Part shown: positions 51,066 through 62,640 of the stretch, in pieces
Layout of the letters: every line of letters begins with the position of its first letter
How positions within the stretch are numbered: the stretch's first letter is position 1
Assembly (NCBI GenBank): GCA_039968605.1
Contig: JBDVPM010000008.1
Location: 1,974,968 to 2,038,967, forward strand
Source of the DNA: Alteripontixanthobacter sp.
GTDB taxonomy: Bacteria; Pseudomonadota; Alphaproteobacteria; Sphingomonadales; Sphingomonadaceae
Reading direction: 5' to 3'
Length of the DNA: 64,000 nucleotides
Notes under the pieces: model-generated
Told to the model about the DNA's origin: nothing
Databases searched by the model: none
What the model saw: the letters and a program-made list of their open reading frames with translations, nothing else
Made by a program: the position numbers and the translations under genes

Positions 51066-51737
51066 TCAGCCGTCGGGATTGGAGTAATGCTGCGGCGGCT
51101 GGATCACTTCCATCCGCTCGGCCAGCAGGGGGCGGAAACTGGGGCGACACTTGAACGCCGAATACCACGCGCGCGCCGGTTCGTGCCCGGCCCAGTCTAT
51201 TCCGCCCAGATAATCGGCCACCGACAGCTGCGCGGCGGCGGACAGGTCAGCCAGGCTCATCCGGGTGCCGCCCAGCCAGGGGCGGTTATCCACCAGCCAG
51301 TCGATGTAATCGAGATGGCCATGGGCAAGTTTCATTGCCTCGCGCAGGATGGTGCCATCGGGCGGTTGCCGCGTAACCAGCCGTTTCATCATCTTTTCGT
51401 GCAGCAGCGGGGCGGTAACATCGCCGTAGAGATTCTCGTCGAACAAGGCGACCAGCCGGCGCACCTCGGCCCGCGCGGCGGCAGTGCCGGGAATCATCGG
51501 GGCCTTGTCCTCGACCTCTTCGAAATATTCGCAGATCGCGCGGCTGTCGCACAAGGTGATCCGCTTGTCCGGATCGTGCAGCACCGGAGTGCGCCCCGCC
51601 GGGTTCAGCTGCCAGAACTCGTCGCTGCCATCCCACGGGTTTTCGCGCCATAATTCATAGCCCACACCCTTCTCGCTCAGCAGCAGGCGTACCTTGCGGC
51701 TGAACGGGCAGAGCGGGAATTGGTAGAGGCGCCACAT
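51066..51737 (-). CDS. Glutathione S-transferase family protein
   Basis: A 223-residue protein with an N-terminal thioredoxin-like domain starting MWRLYQFPLCPFSRKVRLLL (CPFS motif, so a Cys-type active site is possible), then AGRTPVLHD and CDSRAICEYFEE for glutathione binding. A helical C-terminal domain (SLADLSAAAQLSVADYLGG) follows. It resembles GST-like proteins that are often annotated as transferases without known substrates. It is transcribed ahead of msrB, 60 bases apart. Confidence 0.9.
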   Translation of the reverse strand: MWRLYQFPLCPFSRKVRLLLSEKGVGYELWRENPWDGSDEFWQLNPAGRTPVLHDPDKRITLCDSRAICEYFEEVEDKAPMIPGTAAARAEVRRLVALFDENLYGDVTAPLLHEKMMKRLVTRQPPDGTILREAMKLAHGHLDYIDWLVDNRPWLGGTRMSLADLSAAAQLSVADYLGGIDWAGHEPARAWYSAFKCRPSFRPLLAERMEVIQPPQHYSNPDG

Positions 51738-51786
51738 ATCGCCGCGCTATTGCCGGATGGGCGAAGCCGCGTCCACAACTCTCGCC

Positions 51787-52161
51787 TCAAAGACCCGACG
51801 AATCGAGCAGCAACAGGCAGGCCGGCATAGCCGCCTCCAGCCGGTCCGCATCGCTCATCGCTTCGGCCTCGCGCTGCATAAGCGCGGCGATCCCGGCACG
51901 GTCGATCCCCGTGTCGTCGATCAGTTGCGCTGCCGAACGCACGAAATATTCGCGCCCTCGCTGCGCCAAAGGTGGATATTCCTGCGCCCCGCCACGCGCC
52001 TGCAGTGCCGAAACAATCGCGAAGGCAGCGGAACACCGCAGCGCCGTGCGCTGTTCCAGCGACAGGGCCTGCTGAGTGCTCCCTGCGCTATCGGACTGGG
52101 CGCTTACAGGGATGGCGAGCGAAATTGCGGCCAGCGCAATCGGAACATGGCGAAGGATCAT
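51787..52161 (-). CDS. Small periplasmic protein, 124 aa, unknown function
   Basis: A 124-residue protein with a Sec signal peptide (ALAAISLAIPVSAQS, cleavage near residue 21) and a helical mature part with two Cys (LRCSAAFAIV and MPACLLLL), which could form a disulfide. The middle reads YPPLAQRGREYFVRSAAQLI. I recognise no named domain, though similar small secreted proteins occur in sphingomonads. It is divergent from the formaldehyde operon. Confidence 0.7.
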   Translation of the reverse strand: MILRHVPIALAAISLAIPVSAQSDSAGSTQQALSLEQRTALRCSAAFAIVSALQARGGAQEYPPLAQRGREYFVRSAAQLIDDTGIDRAGIAALMQREAEAMSDADRLEAAMPACLLLLDSSGL

Positions 52162-52225
52162 AGCTTGGTCCTATAGAGCCAATTATGAACCGCGCACTAG
52201 CAGGCGCGGCACCCCAGGAGATTCC

Positions 52226-53659
52226 ATGAGCGATTACCCCAAACTTCACATGTTGATCGGCGGCGAGCAAATTACAGGCGCAGACCGCGAGATGATCGAG
52301 GTGATCGATCCGGCCACCGAAGATTCGCTCGGCCAGTTGCCCAGCGCCACCAAGGACGATCTCGATACCGCGCTCGCCAATGCCGATAGAGGCTTTCGCA
52401 TGTGGCGCGCTACCGCCCCTGCCAAACGCGCCGCAGTGCTGCACAAGGCAGCCGACTTGCTGCGGGCACGCGCAGGCGACATCGCCCACATGCTTACGCG
52501 CGAGCAGGGCAAGACCTTGGCGGAGGCCAAGGGCGAGACGCTATATGCGGCGCAATTGTTCGATTTCTACGCGGGCGAGTGCCAGCGTAATTATGGCCGC
52601 ACGCTGGTCCGCGCTGCGCCGCAGCGGGCCGAGGTGCGGCACGAACCGGTTGGCCCGGTGGCCGCCTTCGCGCCGTGGAACTTCCCCGCGCTGAACGTGG
52701 CGCGCAAGGTCGGCGGACCGGTTGCGGCGGGGTGCTCGGTCATCGTGAAACCATCCGAAGAAACGCCGGCAACCGGGATCGCGGTGGTTCAGGCGCTGCT
52801 CGATGCAGGTTGTCCGGGCGAAGTGGTCCAATGCGTGTTCGGCGTACCGTCGGATATCTCGGAGCATCTGCTCGGCTCGCCCGTCATCCGCAAATTGAGC
52901 TTCACCGGGTCGACCCAGGTCGGCAAGCACCTCGCCAGGCTGGCTGCGGAAGATCTGAAGCGTACCACGATGGAACTGGGCGGCCATGGCCCGGTGCTGG
53001 TGTTCGCCGATGCCGATATGGACCGCACGCTCGATACGATGGTCGCCAACGCCTATCGCAATGGCGGCCAGGTCTGCGTCAGCCCGACCCGCTTCGTGGT
53101 GGAGGCTCCGGCCTATGACGAATTTCGAGAGCGTTTCGTGGAGCGGGTGAAGGCCATGAAGGTCGGCAACGGGCTGGAGGATGGCATCGATATGGGCCCG
53201 CTGGCCAACCCTCGCCAAGCCGATTCGATCGAACGCATGGTCGCCGATGCGGTGGATAAAGGCGCGCGGTTGGACACTGGCGGGGAGCGGATCGGCAATC
53301 AGGGCTTCTTCTACAAACCCACCGTGCTGAGCGATATTCCGCTGGCTGCGGAGATCATGAATGAAGAACCGTTCGGCCCGGTTGCGCTGCTCAATTCCTA
53401 TGAGGACGAAGCCGCGATGATTTCCGAAGCCAACCGCCTGCCATACGGCCTGGCCGCCTATGCCTGGACATCGGACCCGGCCCGCCGCACGCGCCTTGCC
53501 GCCGAGATCGAGGCGGGGATGATCGCGATCAACCACGGCAGCGTCAGCGCGGCCGATGCACCGTTTGGCGGGGTCAAATGGTCCGGTTACGGGCTTGAAG
53601 ACGGCGCCGAAGGTGTGCAGGCCTGCATGGTCAGCAAGACCGTTCACGAAGGGGAATAA
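52226..53659 (+). CDS. NAD(P)-dependent aldehyde dehydrogenase
   Basis: A 477-residue aldehyde dehydrogenase with catalytic Glu250 (MELGGHGPV) and Cys284 ([11 protein letters not shown]), the FAPWNFP block, KPSEETP and FTGSTQVGK. It is closest in look to succinate-semialdehyde-dehydrogenase-type enzymes, which also take other aldehydes. An AGGAG lies before the ATG. It is five bases ahead of the glutathione-dependent formaldehyde dehydrogenase gene, heading that operon, so it may handle an aldehyde related to the same stress. Confidence 0.9.
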   Translation: MSDYPKLHMLIGGEQITGADREMIEVIDPATEDSLGQLPSATKDDLDTALANADRGFRMWRATAPAKRAAVLHKAADLLRARAGDIAHMLTREQGKTLAEAKGETLYAAQLFDFYAGECQRNYGRTLVRAAPQRAEVRHEPVGPVAAFAPWNFPALNVARKVGGPVAAGCSVIVKPSEETPATGIAVVQALLDAGCPGEVVQCVFGVPSDISEHLLGSPVIRKLSFTGSTQVGKHLARLAAEDLKRTTMELGGHGPVLVFADADMDRTLDTMVANAYRNGGQVCVSPTRFVVEAPAYDEFRERFVERVKAMKVGNGLEDGIDMGPLANPRQADSIERMVADAVDKGARLDTGGERIGNQGFFYKPTVLSDIPLAAEIMNEEPFGPVALLNSYEDEAAMISEANRLPYGLAAYAWTSDPARRTRLAAEIEAGMIAINHGSVSAADAPFGGVKWSGYGLEDGAEGVQACMVSKTVHEGE

Positions 53660-53664
53660 TCGCG

Positions 53665-54770
<1,106 letters not shown>

Positions 54771-54771
<1 letters not shown>

Positions 54772-55136
54772 TGGCCGGCGCGCCTGCAAAAATAGATCTG
54801 CAAGCCAAGTTCGCACAATTTTCGGACCATTGGGCCCCGCGCATCGTCGGGCGTTACAATGACAATGAAATCCGGCTGGCCAAGGCGAAGGGGGATTTCC
54901 ATTGGCATAGCCATGCCGAAACCGACGAGCTGTTCCTCGTCGTGTCCGGAACGCTGACCATCGAGTTTTGCGATCATACCGAAACGCTGGAGCCAGGGCA
55001 GATGATAATCGTGCCCAAAGGCTCCCGGCATCGCCCTCGCGCCTTGTCAGGCGAGGTGGAAATGATCATCATCGATCCCGCAGACACCGCCAATACCGGC
55101 GACCACGCGACCGCCACCCGAGCGGTCGAACTTTAG
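54771..55136 (+). CDS. Cupin-domain protein
   Basis: A 121-residue single-cupin protein with the metal-binding pattern FHWHSHAETDELF (two His and a Glu) and a second motif MIIVPKGSRHRPRA. Its start overlaps the frmA stop by one base (TGATG), so it is coupled to formaldehyde oxidation. Its activity is not known; other formaldehyde operons do not always include it. Confidence 0.88.
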
Positions 55137-55148
55137 GAGAGACTATTC

Positions 55149-55529
55149 ATGTTCAGCCACGTCATGGTCGGCGCCGACGATATCGACGCTTCGAAGAAAT
55201 TTTACGATGCCTGCTTCAAGGCGTTGGGCGGGCGCGAAGGATCGGTCGATCCCAAGGGACGCCTGATCTACATGCATAATGGCGGGATCTTCCTGGTTTC
55301 CCAGCCGATCGATGGCGGCAAGGCGTGCGGCGCGAATGGCGGCACGATCGGCTTTGCGGTCGAAAGTGAGGAACAGGGCCAGGCCTGGCACGATGCAGGC
55401 GTCGCCAATGGCGGCACCGCGATCGAAGATCCGCCGGGCATCCGAGAAAGCGAGATCGGCAACATGTATCTCGCCTATCTGCGCGATCCGGCCGGCAACA
55501 AGGTCTGCGTGATGAAGCGCATGGGCTGA
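55149..55529 (+). CDS. VOC-family (glyoxalase-like) protein
   Basis: A 126-residue vicinal-oxygen-chelate protein with FSHVMVGADDIDASKKFYDA at the start, GTIGFAVES in the middle and YLAYLRDPAGNKVCV at the end. Candidate metal ligands are His4 and the late acidic residues. It lies inside the formaldehyde operon between the cupin gene and fghA with short gaps, so it probably acts on a glutathione adduct or another small aldehyde product. The exact substrate is unknown. Confidence 0.9.
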   Translation: MFSHVMVGADDIDASKKFYDACFKALGGREGSVDPKGRLIYMHNGGIFLVSQPIDGGKACGANGGTIGFAVESEEQGQAWHDAGVANGGTAIEDPPGIRESEIGNMYLAYLRDPAGNKVCVMKRMG

Positions 55530-55534
55530 TCGGC

Positions 55535-56380
55535 ATGGCGGAACTTACCACCGTCAGCGAAAACAAGGCGTTCGGCGGAGTGCAGGGGGTCTATACCCAC
55601 GCCTCCGCCGAAACCACCTGCGACATGACTTTCGCCGCCTATGTCCCGGACCACCAGCCGGGCGCGAACTTGCCGGTGCTGTGGTTCCTTTCCGGCCTCA
55701 CCTGCACCCATGCCAATGTCATGGAGAAGGGCGAATACCGTGCCGCCTGCGCGCGGCATGGCATCATCTTCGTCGCGCCCGACACCAGTCCGCGCGGCGA
55801 AAATGTGCCCGATGCCGAAGGCGAATATGATTTCGGCAAGGGCGCGGGTTTCTATCTCGATGCCGTTCGCGAGCCATGGGCAGCAAACTACCGGATGCGC
55901 AGCTATATCGAGCGCGAATTGCCCGATCTGATCGCGGCGAATTTTCCCGCCGATATGGAACGCCAGGGGATCATGGGACATTCGATGGGCGGCCATGGCG
56001 CGCTGACCACGGCCTTGCGCAATCCTGGCCGCTTCAAGAGTGTCAGCGCCTTTGCACCCATCGCCAACCCCAGTGCCGTGCCTTGGGGGCAAAAGGCCTT
56101 CTCGCGCTATCTTGGCGAAGACCCGGACGCGTGGGCCGAATATGACGCTGTTCGCCTGATCGAAGGCGGCGCGGACGTGGATCGCCTGCTGGTGGACCAG
56201 GGCACCGCCGACCAGTTCCTTGGCGAGCAACTCGCAATCCCCGCCCTGCGCAGCGCCTGCCAAAATGCCGGCATCGCGGCCGAAATTCGCATGAAGGACG
56301 GCTACGACCATTCCTATTTCACCATCTCGACCTTCATGGCCGAGCATGTGGACTGGCATGCGGAGTATATCGGCCTGTAA
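55535..56380 (+). CDS. fghA: S-formylglutathione hydrolase
   Basis: A 281-residue esterase-D-type alpha/beta hydrolase with the nucleophile Ser150 in GHSMGGHGA, the PDTSPRGEN block, the GAGFYLDA motif and YDHSYF with the catalytic His. It hydrolyses S-formylglutathione to formate and glutathione, the step after FrmA. It is last in the operon, five bases after the VOC gene. Confidence 0.96.
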   Translation: MAELTTVSENKAFGGVQGVYTHASAETTCDMTFAAYVPDHQPGANLPVLWFLSGLTCTHANVMEKGEYRAACARHGIIFVAPDTSPRGENVPDAEGEYDFGKGAGFYLDAVREPWAANYRMRSYIERELPDLIAANFPADMERQGIMGHSMGGHGALTTALRNPGRFKSVSAFAPIANPSAVPWGQKAFSRYLGEDPDAWAEYDAVRLIEGGADVDRLLVDQGTADQFLGEQLAIPALRSACQNAGIAAEIRMKDGYDHSYFTISTFMAEHVDWHAEYIGL

Positions 56381-56480
56381 TATTACAGCTTTTCACTTAC
56401 TCGGCAGTCATTTATAGCGAACGGAAGGGGGCTCTGCCGATCGGCAAGCGATCGCCTCCGTCACCCGCAGGAGGGGGCAC

Positions 56481-57473
56481 GTGATAGACCACGCCAGAGT
56501 GCTGAACGACCAGCCTGCCCCGCTGATGATCCTGAACCGCGATCTATGCTTTATTTACGCCAATGACGCCTATCTCAGGATGGTCGGGCGCGACTGGTCA
56601 GGCCTGATAGGCCGCTACGTGTTCGACCTGTTCCCCGAAAGCGATGAACGCCAGCGCATCATTCAAAACGCCTTTGAAATAGCTGCAAAAGGGGAACCGA
56701 ACGAAATCGTCCGGCTGCCTTATTCGATCGCCGTATCGCCGGGTAGCAGCGAGATGGTCGAAAAATGGTGGGAGTGTCAGCATTCCCCGGCAATCGGCAA
56801 GGATGGTGAGATTGTCGGAGTGATCCAGCAGGCGTTCGACATAACCGCCGAGGTTGCGAGCGAGGAGATGCAGTTGCTGCTTTCGCAGGAGCTCAACCAC
56901 CGGGTGAAGAACCTGTTCGCCATAGTTCAGGCGCTCGTGGTGATGAGCGCGCAGGGAGAGACCGACGCTGCGGCGCTGGCCGAAAAAATCCGCAACCGCG
57001 TATCCGCCTTGGCGGCGGCGCATTCGGTCACTGCCGAGCAGGGCGAAATGTCCGACGTATCCATGCGCGAGATCATTCGGCAGGTGCTGGCCCCCTACGA
57101 CGGAGCGCAGACCGAGATCGACGAGGCCTCGCCATCGATCAAGATCGACCGCTCTGCAGTCACCCCCATCGGCCTGATTTTGCATGAACTGGCGACCAAT
57201 GCGCTGAAATATGGCGGTTGGTCGGTGCCCGGTGGCAAGGTAGAAATCACCTGGCAGTTTTCGCAAAAGCCGGATGAAGAAGGCATGATCGCCTTCGCCT
57301 GGCGCGAGAGCGGCCTGCCGGGCAGCGCTTCTGCGGACCGGCAGAAATCAGGCTTCGGATCACGCCTAATGACCAACTCGGCCCGGCAGCTCGGCGGCAA
57401 TTTGGAGCAGATCTGGAGCGAGGACGGGCTGGAAACCCGCTTCTCCTTCATCGCCAACCGAGCGCGCGGGTAG
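56481..57473 (+). CDS. PAS-containing HWE-type histidine kinase
   Basis: A 330-residue soluble kinase. A PAS domain occupies residues about 10-125 (APLMILNRDLCFIYANDAYL), then the HWE/HisKA_2 box ELNHRVKNLFAIVQAL with phosphorylated His140. The ATPase domain has LILHELATNALKYGG and GFGSRLM. The family is common in alphaproteobacteria and often feeds the general stress (PhyR-EcfG) pathway, which fits the EcfG-type promoter seen at 5385-5410, although a direct link is not shown. It has no adjacent regulator. Confidence 0.92.
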   Translation: MIDHARVLNDQPAPLMILNRDLCFIYANDAYLRMVGRDWSGLIGRYVFDLFPESDERQRIIQNAFEIAAKGEPNEIVRLPYSIAVSPGSSEMVEKWWECQHSPAIGKDGEIVGVIQQAFDITAEVASEEMQLLLSQELNHRVKNLFAIVQALVVMSAQGETDAAALAEKIRNRVSALAAAHSVTAEQGEMSDVSMREIIRQVLAPYDGAQTEIDEASPSIKIDRSAVTPIGLILHELATNALKYGGWSVPGGKVEITWQFSQKPDEEGMIAFAWRESGLPGSASADRQKSGFGSRLMTNSARQLGGNLEQIWSEDGLETRFSFIANRARG

Positions 57474-57555
57474 GGCCGGCGCGCTTAATGATTGCCATGG
57501 GATGCTGTGTCCGCGCGGTCTTTCTCTCGCATCCGTCTAGCCGGCCGCTTCCGGC

Positions 57556-58164
57556 TTATCCGGCTCGCCCCACCTCGAACAGCGCATATTCCGCGCGCCA
57601 ATTGGCCCCGCTTTCGCCGATCTGCCGTTCGCGAGTGAAGAACCAGCGGCGTTCGATACTTATGCCCAGCGCGCGGGCCAGTTCCTCGAAATCGCGCACG
57701 GTTGCGTGGTGAATATTGGCGGTTTCATACCAGGTCACAGGCAAATGCCGCGTCACGGGCATGCGGCCACCGCTCAGCAATGCCCAGCGCATGCGCCAAT
57801 AGGCGAAATTGGGGAAGCTGACGAAGGCGCGGCGGCCGACGCGCAGCAGCTCGTCCAGCATCCGGTCGGGCCGGGCGGCGGTTTGCAAGGTCTGGCTGAG
57901 TACCGCGTAATCGAACGCGCCATCGGGATAGAAAGCGAGGTCGCGGTCGGCATCGCCCTGCACCACGCTGAGCCCCTGTGCCACGCAGCGTTCCACGCAG
58001 GCCCCGTCGATCTCGATCCCGCGCGCATCCACGCCCTTTTCATCGCGCAGGGCCGCCATCAGCGCGCCATCGCCGCAGCCAATGTCGAGCGCACGGCTAT
58101 GCGGCTCGATCCGGCGCAGGATCGCGGCAAGGTCGGGGCGCAGGTGGGTGTTGGGGTCAGCCAC
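57556..58164 (-). CDS. metW: Methionine biosynthesis protein MetW
   Basis: A 202-residue methyltransferase-fold protein with the signature [35 protein letters not shown], and [19 protein letters not shown]. MetW is always found with MetX and supports it in homoserine acylation or methionine synthesis; its own reaction is not well defined. Its start overlaps the metX stop by eight bases, as usual in alphaproteobacteria. Confidence 0.95.
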   Translation of the reverse strand: MADPNTHLRPDLAAILRRIEPHSRALDIGCGDGALMAALRDEKGVDARGIEIDGACVERCVAQGLSVVQGDADRDLAFYPDGAFDYAVLSQTLQTAARPDRMLDELLRVGRRAFVSFPNFAYWRMRWALLSGGRMPVTRHLPVTWYETANIHHATVRDFEELARALGISIERRWFFTRERQIGESGANWRAEYALFEVGRAG

Positions 58165-59296
58165 CGATAAACCCCTTCACAACTCGGTCGAGCGCCGGGA
58201 CGTCGAGCAGAAAGCTGTCATGGCCGTAGGGCGCGCTGAGCTCCACGAAACTGACCGGCGCACCGACAGCATTTAGCGCATGAACGACATGGCGGCTTTC
58301 GGCAGTGGGGTAGAGCCAGTCCGTATCGAAGCTGACCAGGCAGAAACGCGCGCCCTCGCCCCGCCCGTTATTCGGCGCATGGCCGGAGAATGCATTGGCG
58401 AGCAAGCCGCCATGTTCCTCGGCAATATCGAAATAATCCATCGCGCGGGTGATATAGAGGTAGGAATTGGCATCGAAGCGCCGGGTGAATCCGCTACCCT
58501 GGTAGCGTAGATAGCTCTCCACCTGGAAATCCGCATCGAAGCCGAACGATTTGGCACCCGCGCTGCCATCGGCCTTGTCCTGGAGGCGGCGGCCGAATTT
58601 CTCGGTCAGCCCTTCTTCGGACAGATAGGTAATATGCGCCGCCATCCGCGCCACCGCGAGCCCGGCATCGGGAGCATCGCCATGCGCGTAATAATTGCCC
58701 TCGCGCCAGGCTGGATCCGCCATGATCGCCTGCCGCCCAACCTCGTGGAAAGCGATATTCTGTGCGCTGTGCCGCGCGGTAGTGGCGATTGCGAGCACCC
58801 GTTCGGCGCGTTGTGGCCAATTGGCCGCCAGGCTGAGCGCCTGCATCCCGCCCATCGATCCGCCGACAACCGCGTGCAGCCGCTCGATGCCAAGCTCGTC
58901 CAGCATAGCCACCTGCGCACGGACCATGTCGCGGATGGTGATGACGGGGAAACGCATGGCGTAAGGATCGCCGTCCGCTGCGGCGGATGCCGGCCCGGTC
59001 GAGCCCATGCAGCTGCCGATCACATTGGCGCAGATGACGTGGAACCGGTTCGTATCGATTGGCTTGCCGGGGCCGACCATCCGTTCCCACCAGCCCGGTT
59101 TGCCGGTGACGGGATGCGCGCTGGCGACATGCTGATCGCCGGTCAGCGCGTGACATATCAGGATGGCGTTGCTGCCCGCGTCGTTCAGCTCGCCATAGGC
59201 CTGATAGGCGATTTCCACGCCTTCCAGTGCCTGCCCGCTATCGAGCGAGAGGGGCTGTGGCAGCGATACGGCGGACAGGGCGGATGCGGCATTCAT
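58157..59296 (-). CDS. metX: Homoserine O-acyltransferase MetX
   Basis: A 379-residue alpha/beta hydrolase-fold acyltransferase. The nucleophile is Ser147 in [37 protein letters not shown] and the late GHDSFL with the catalytic His are typical. It acylates homoserine at the first committed step of methionine synthesis. Whether it prefers acetyl- or succinyl-CoA cannot be decided by eye. The 71-base gap to the divergent hisC gene shows no SAM-riboswitch-like fold that I can see. Confidence 0.94.
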   Translation of the reverse strand: MNAASALSAVSLPQPLSLDSGQALEGVEIAYQAYGELNDAGSNAILICHALTGDQHVASAHPVTGKPGWWERMVGPGKPIDTNRFHVICANVIGSCMGSTGPASAAADGDPYAMRFPVITIRDMVRAQVAMLDELGIERLHAVVGGSMGGMQALSLAANWPQRAERVLAIATTARHSAQNIAFHEVGRQAIMADPAWREGNYYAHGDAPDAGLAVARMAAHITYLSEEGLTEKFGRRLQDKADGSAGAKSFGFDADFQVESYLRYQGSGFTRRFDANSYLYITRAMDYFDIAEEHGGLLANAFSGHAPNNGRGEGARFCLVSFDTDWLYPTAESRHVVHALNAVGAPVSFVELSAPYGHDSFLLDVPALDRVVKGFIGG

Positions 59297-59367
59297 CGGT
59301 GCGCCGACTTGGGCGAGGGGCTGCGGGCTGTCAATCGCCGGACAAAGCGGCTATCCGCCCCGCCAAT

Positions 59368-60471
59368 ATGGCAAATACCCGCCCCACCATGAAACCCTGG
59401 ATCGAAGCGATCCACGCATACGTCCCCGGCAAGGCCACCGGATCGGACGGGCGCAGCCTAGTCAAGCTGTCCGCCAACGAGAACCCGCTCGGGTGCAGTC
59501 CGGCTGCGTTGGAAGCGCGCAGCAAGGCGCAACATCCGGCTGCCTATCCGGACCCGGATGCGAAAAAACTGCGCGGTGCGATCGGCGAGGTACATGGCAT
59601 CGATCCGGCGCGGATCGTATGCGGGACTGGATCGGACGAGTTGCTCAATCTGGCAGCCCAGGCTTTCGCCGGGCCGGGGGACGAGGTGCTGTTCAGCCAG
59701 TTCAGCTTCTCCGTCTACGATATCGCCGCGCGCCGCTGCGGAGCAACGCCGGTAGAGGCGGCGCACCGTAATTACGGTGCCGATGTCGACGCCCTGCTGG
59801 ATAGTGTCGGCGAGCGCACGCGCGTGGTGTTCCTCGCCAATCCGAACAATCCCACCGGCACATTCCTGCCGCGCAAAGAAGTAACACGGCTGCATGCCGG
59901 CTTGCCCGCTTATGTGCTGTTCGTGCTCGACCAGGCCTATGCCGAATATCTTCGCGCAGATCAGGATGATGGCGGGCTGGAACTGGCCGCTGCGCATGAC
60001 AATGTGCTGGTCACGCGGACATTCTCCAAGATTTACGGGCTTGCGGGGGAGCGGATCGGCTGGGCCACCGGTGCGCCGCATCTGGTCGATGCGCTCAATC
60101 GCATTCGCGGGCCGTTCAACGTAACAAATGGTGGCCAGGCAGCGGCGATTGCGGGGGTCGAGGACCGCGAGTTCGTGGCCCGCTCCGCCGACCATAACCG
60201 CGCCGAACGTGCGCGGTTTGCCGAGCGGATAGAGGCGCTGGGCAATCACGGCCTGCGCGCGGTGCCGAGCGAGGCGAATTTCCTGCTGGTCCTGTTCGAA
60301 GGCGCGCTGTCTGCCGCAGATGCGCTGCAGGCGATTGCCGAGGCGGGCTATGCAGTGCGGCATTTGCCGGGCCAGGGCCTGCCCCATGCGCTGCGCATCA
60401 CCATCGGCCAGCGCGCCGATATGGATGCGATCGCGGATGTTCTGGCATCCATGTGCGAGCGCGCCGGATGA
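59368..60471 (+). CDS. hisC: Histidinol-phosphate aminotransferase-type enzyme
   Basis: A 367-residue class I/II aminotransferase with [20 protein letters not shown], the PLP-binding Lys221 in [16 protein letters not shown], and the C-terminal LRITIG. It most resembles HisC-like enzymes. The next gene encodes TyrA, so it may serve tyrosine/phenylalanine transamination as well as, or instead of, histidine synthesis. A later ATG at 59389 is possible. The tyrA ATG overlaps its stop. Confidence 0.9.
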   Translation: MANTRPTMKPWIEAIHAYVPGKATGSDGRSLVKLSANENPLGCSPAALEARSKAQHPAAYPDPDAKKLRGAIGEVHGIDPARIVCGTGSDELLNLAAQAFAGPGDEVLFSQFSFSVYDIAARRCGATPVEAAHRNYGADVDALLDSVGERTRVVFLANPNNPTGTFLPRKEVTRLHAGLPAYVLFVLDQAYAEYLRADQDDGGLELAAAHDNVLVTRTFSKIYGLAGERIGWATGAPHLVDALNRIRGPFNVTNGGQAAAIAGVEDREFVARSADHNRAERARFAERIEALGNHGLRAVPSEANFLLVLFEGALSAADALQAIAEAGYAVRHLPGQGLPHALRITIGQRADMDAIADVLASMCERAG

Positions 60472-61373
60472 GCTTCCAGCGTATCGCCATTATCGGGCTC
60501 GGCTTGCTCGGCGGTTCGCTCGGCCTCGCCATCGCGCAGCGGTTGCCGAATGCCAGCACGGCTGGCTTCGACGCCGATCCCGCCACCCGCGACCGCGCGG
60601 CGCAGCTCGGCCTGGTGGGCACGGTTTGCGGCACCGCTGCCGAAGCGGTCGCGGGGGCCGACCTCGTCATCCTGTGTGTACCTGTGGGTGCCATGAGCAA
60701 TGCGGCATTAACATTCGCAGAGGCGCTGCCCGCCGATGCAGTGGTGAGCGATGTGGGATCGTCGAAGGCTTCCGTCGCCAAGGCGCTCGCTCAGGCCCTG
60801 CCGCACCACACCATCATCCCGGCCCACCCGGTTGCCGGCACCGAGCAAAGCGGGCCGGATGCCGGGTTCGGCGAGCTGTTCGCGCATCGCTGGTGTATCC
60901 TCACCCCGCCCGCCGATGTCCCCGAAAGCGCGGTCGAGAAGTTGAGCGCGTTCTGGGAAGCGCTGGGCGCCAATATCGAGATTATGGATCCGGACCATCA
61001 CGATCTCGTGTTGGCCGTCACCAGTCATATCCCGCATCTGATCGCCTACACCATCGTCGGCACCGCCTCCGACCTGGAAGAGGTGACGCGCGGCGAAGTG
61101 ATCAAATATTCTGCGGGTGGTTTCCGCGATTTCACCCGCATTGCCGCCAGCGATCCGACGATGTGGCGCGACGTATTCCTTAACAACCGCGAGGCGGTGC
61201 TGGAAATGCTCGGCCGGTTCACAGAGGATTTGACCGATATGCAGCGCGCCATCCGGCGCGGGGATGCGGACAAGCTGTTCGACCTGTTCACCCGCACGCG
61301 CGACATAAGGCGCGGCATCGTGGAGCAGGGCCAGGACGACGCCAGGCCCGATTTCGGGCGGAAGGATCATTAG
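60468..61373 (+). CDS. tyrA: Prephenate/arogenate dehydrogenase
   Basis: A 301-residue dehydrogenase with an N-terminal NAD(P) motif ([14 protein letters not shown]), the [10 protein letters not shown] segment, [11 protein letters not shown] and [11 protein letters not shown] typical of cyclohexadienyl dehydrogenases. It oxidises prephenate or arogenate toward tyrosine. The ATG overlaps the hisC stop (ATGA), so aminotransferase and dehydrogenase are coupled in one pathway. Confidence 0.94.
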   Translation: MSFQRIAIIGLGLLGGSLGLAIAQRLPNASTAGFDADPATRDRAAQLGLVGTVCGTAAEAVAGADLVILCVPVGAMSNAALTFAEALPADAVVSDVGSSKASVAKALAQALPHHTIIPAHPVAGTEQSGPDAGFGELFAHRWCILTPPADVPESAVEKLSAFWEALGANIEIMDPDHHDLVLAVTSHIPHLIAYTIVGTASDLEEVTRGEVIKYSAGGFRDFTRIAASDPTMWRDVFLNNREAVLEMLGRFTEDLTDMQRAIRRGDADKLFDLFTRTRDIRRGIVEQGQDDARPDFGRKDH

Positions 61374-61426
61374 TTTGTAAGTGCTGAGTGCGGTTGGGCA
61401 TCCGCCCGCGCCCGGAAAATACTACA

Positions 61427-62119
61427 TCAATCGTTCAGCGCATTCATCGCGTCGAGCACGCGCCGTTCGATCTCGTCGCGGGGCAGGCCCGGCTCGATCG
61501 GTTCTCCGAAGCGGTAAGTGATCGTGCCGCTGCGTTTCCAGATGCGGTGATAGAGCGGGCCGCTATCCACCGCGACGGGTATCACCGGCAGGCCGAGCAA
61601 TTTGTACAATCCGGCAAACCCCGATTGCAGATTGCGCCGCTCCCCATGCGGAACGCGGGTTCCTTCGGGGAATATCACCAGCGGTCGGCCTTGCGCATTA
61701 TACGTTTTGGCCGCGCTGATCATTCGCCGCAAGGCGCGCGCACCGTCGCCGCGCGCCACCGGGACGCAGCCATATTTTTCCGCGCTGCCGCCCCAAACGG
61801 GGATGGCGAAAAGCTCTTCCTTCGCAAAAATCGCGGGCACGTCGAACAGATGCGGCAGGTCGATCGCTTCGAAGAAGCTTTCGTGCCTCACCGCATATAG
61901 CACCGGCTCGGACGCGTTGACTCCTTCCACCACCACCCGGATGCCGAGCAGCCAGTTTACGCACCAGCGGTGCCAGGCGACCCAGCCATGAACCATTTTG
62001 CGCAAGGGGCGAAAACCCATCTCGCGCGCGATCCGGCTGCCGGTCACGAACAGCACCGAGCCGCTGTAGAATACGATGTAGAAGATGATGCTGCGCAGCA
62101 CCGCGATTGCCGTCATCAT
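61427..62119 (-). CDS. plsC: 1-acyl-sn-glycerol-3-phosphate acyltransferase
   Basis: A 230-residue acyltransferase with an N-terminal membrane helix, the catalytic block RHESFFEAID (His then Glu/Asp, a variant of the usual HX4D), PVARGDGARALRR, the FPEGTR motif and GLPVIPVAVDSG. It adds the second acyl chain in phosphatidic acid synthesis. Its start overlaps the end of the YdcF-like gene, so it is the last gene of the ftsE-ftsX-ydcF-plsC run. Confidence 0.93.
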   Translation of the reverse strand: MMTAIAVLRSIIFYIVFYSGSVLFVTGSRIAREMGFRPLRKMVHGWVAWHRWCVNWLLGIRVVVEGVNASEPVLYAVRHESFFEAIDLPHLFDVPAIFAKEELFAIPVWGGSAEKYGCVPVARGDGARALRRMISAAKTYNAQGRPLVIFPEGTRVPHGERRNLQSGFAGLYKLLGLPVIPVAVDSGPLYHRIWKRSGTITYRFGEPIEPGLPRDEIERRVLDAMNALND

Positions 62120-62640
62120 GTGGTGATCCAGCTGTAGATCAGCTTGTGATATTCAAGGAATAGCGTGCCCAGCGATGGTGCCGAGGCGACCGCATCGCGG
62201 TCCACCACGACACTTTCGGGCAAGGCCGATTCGAGCTCGTTCGCCGCGCGGCGCATGTGCCAGTCGGTGGTGACAAGGCGGATGCTGGTCACCTGGCGCG
62301 CGGCCACCCACTGCGCCGCTTCTCTCGCATTGCCCTGCGTATCGACCGCCTGGAAACCGAGCGTGATGCAGCAATCCATCAATTCGCCTGCAACTTCGAA
62401 TTGAGCGGCGAATTCGGCCGGTTTGACCTCTCGGTCGACACCCGTCACCAGCATCAACGGGGCCTTGCGCGCGCGCAGAACTTGCAGCCCGCGCATGATC
62501 CGCCCCGGCCCGCCGGTCGGCACGATCACCGCTTCGCTGACCTTGCCCGTCAACGGCATCGGCTGCGGCAGGGTGATAGCAAACAGCGCGAAGCCGATTA
62601 TCCAGACGGCAACCAGGCTGGCGAGCGCTTTCCTGATCAC
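62116..62640 (-). CDS. YdcF/DUF218-family membrane protein
   Basis: A 174-residue protein with an N-terminal membrane helix (residues about 6-25) and a DUF218 Rossmann-like domain: AVIVPTGGPGRIMRGLQVL, MLVTGVDREV, DTQGNAREAAQWV and IRLVTTDWHMRRA. The family includes SanA and YdcF, thought to act in envelope metabolism. The GTG start overlaps the ftsX stop (GTGA) and its stop overlaps the plsC start, giving a fully interlocked run. Confidence 0.88.
   Translation of the reverse strand: MIRKALASLVAVWIIGFALFAITLPQPMPLTGKVSEAVIVPTGGPGRIMRGLQVLRARKAPLMLVTGVDREVKPAEFAAQFEVAGELMDCCITLGFQAVDTQGNAREAAQWVAARQVTSIRLVTTDWHMRRAANELESALPESVVVDRDAVASAPSLGTLFLEYHKLIYSWITT

Noticed and set aside
59297-59367. 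A SAM-responsive riboswitch upstream of metX.
   Set aside because: The gap is only 71 bases, shared with hisC, and I see neither the SAM-II nor SAH core pattern.
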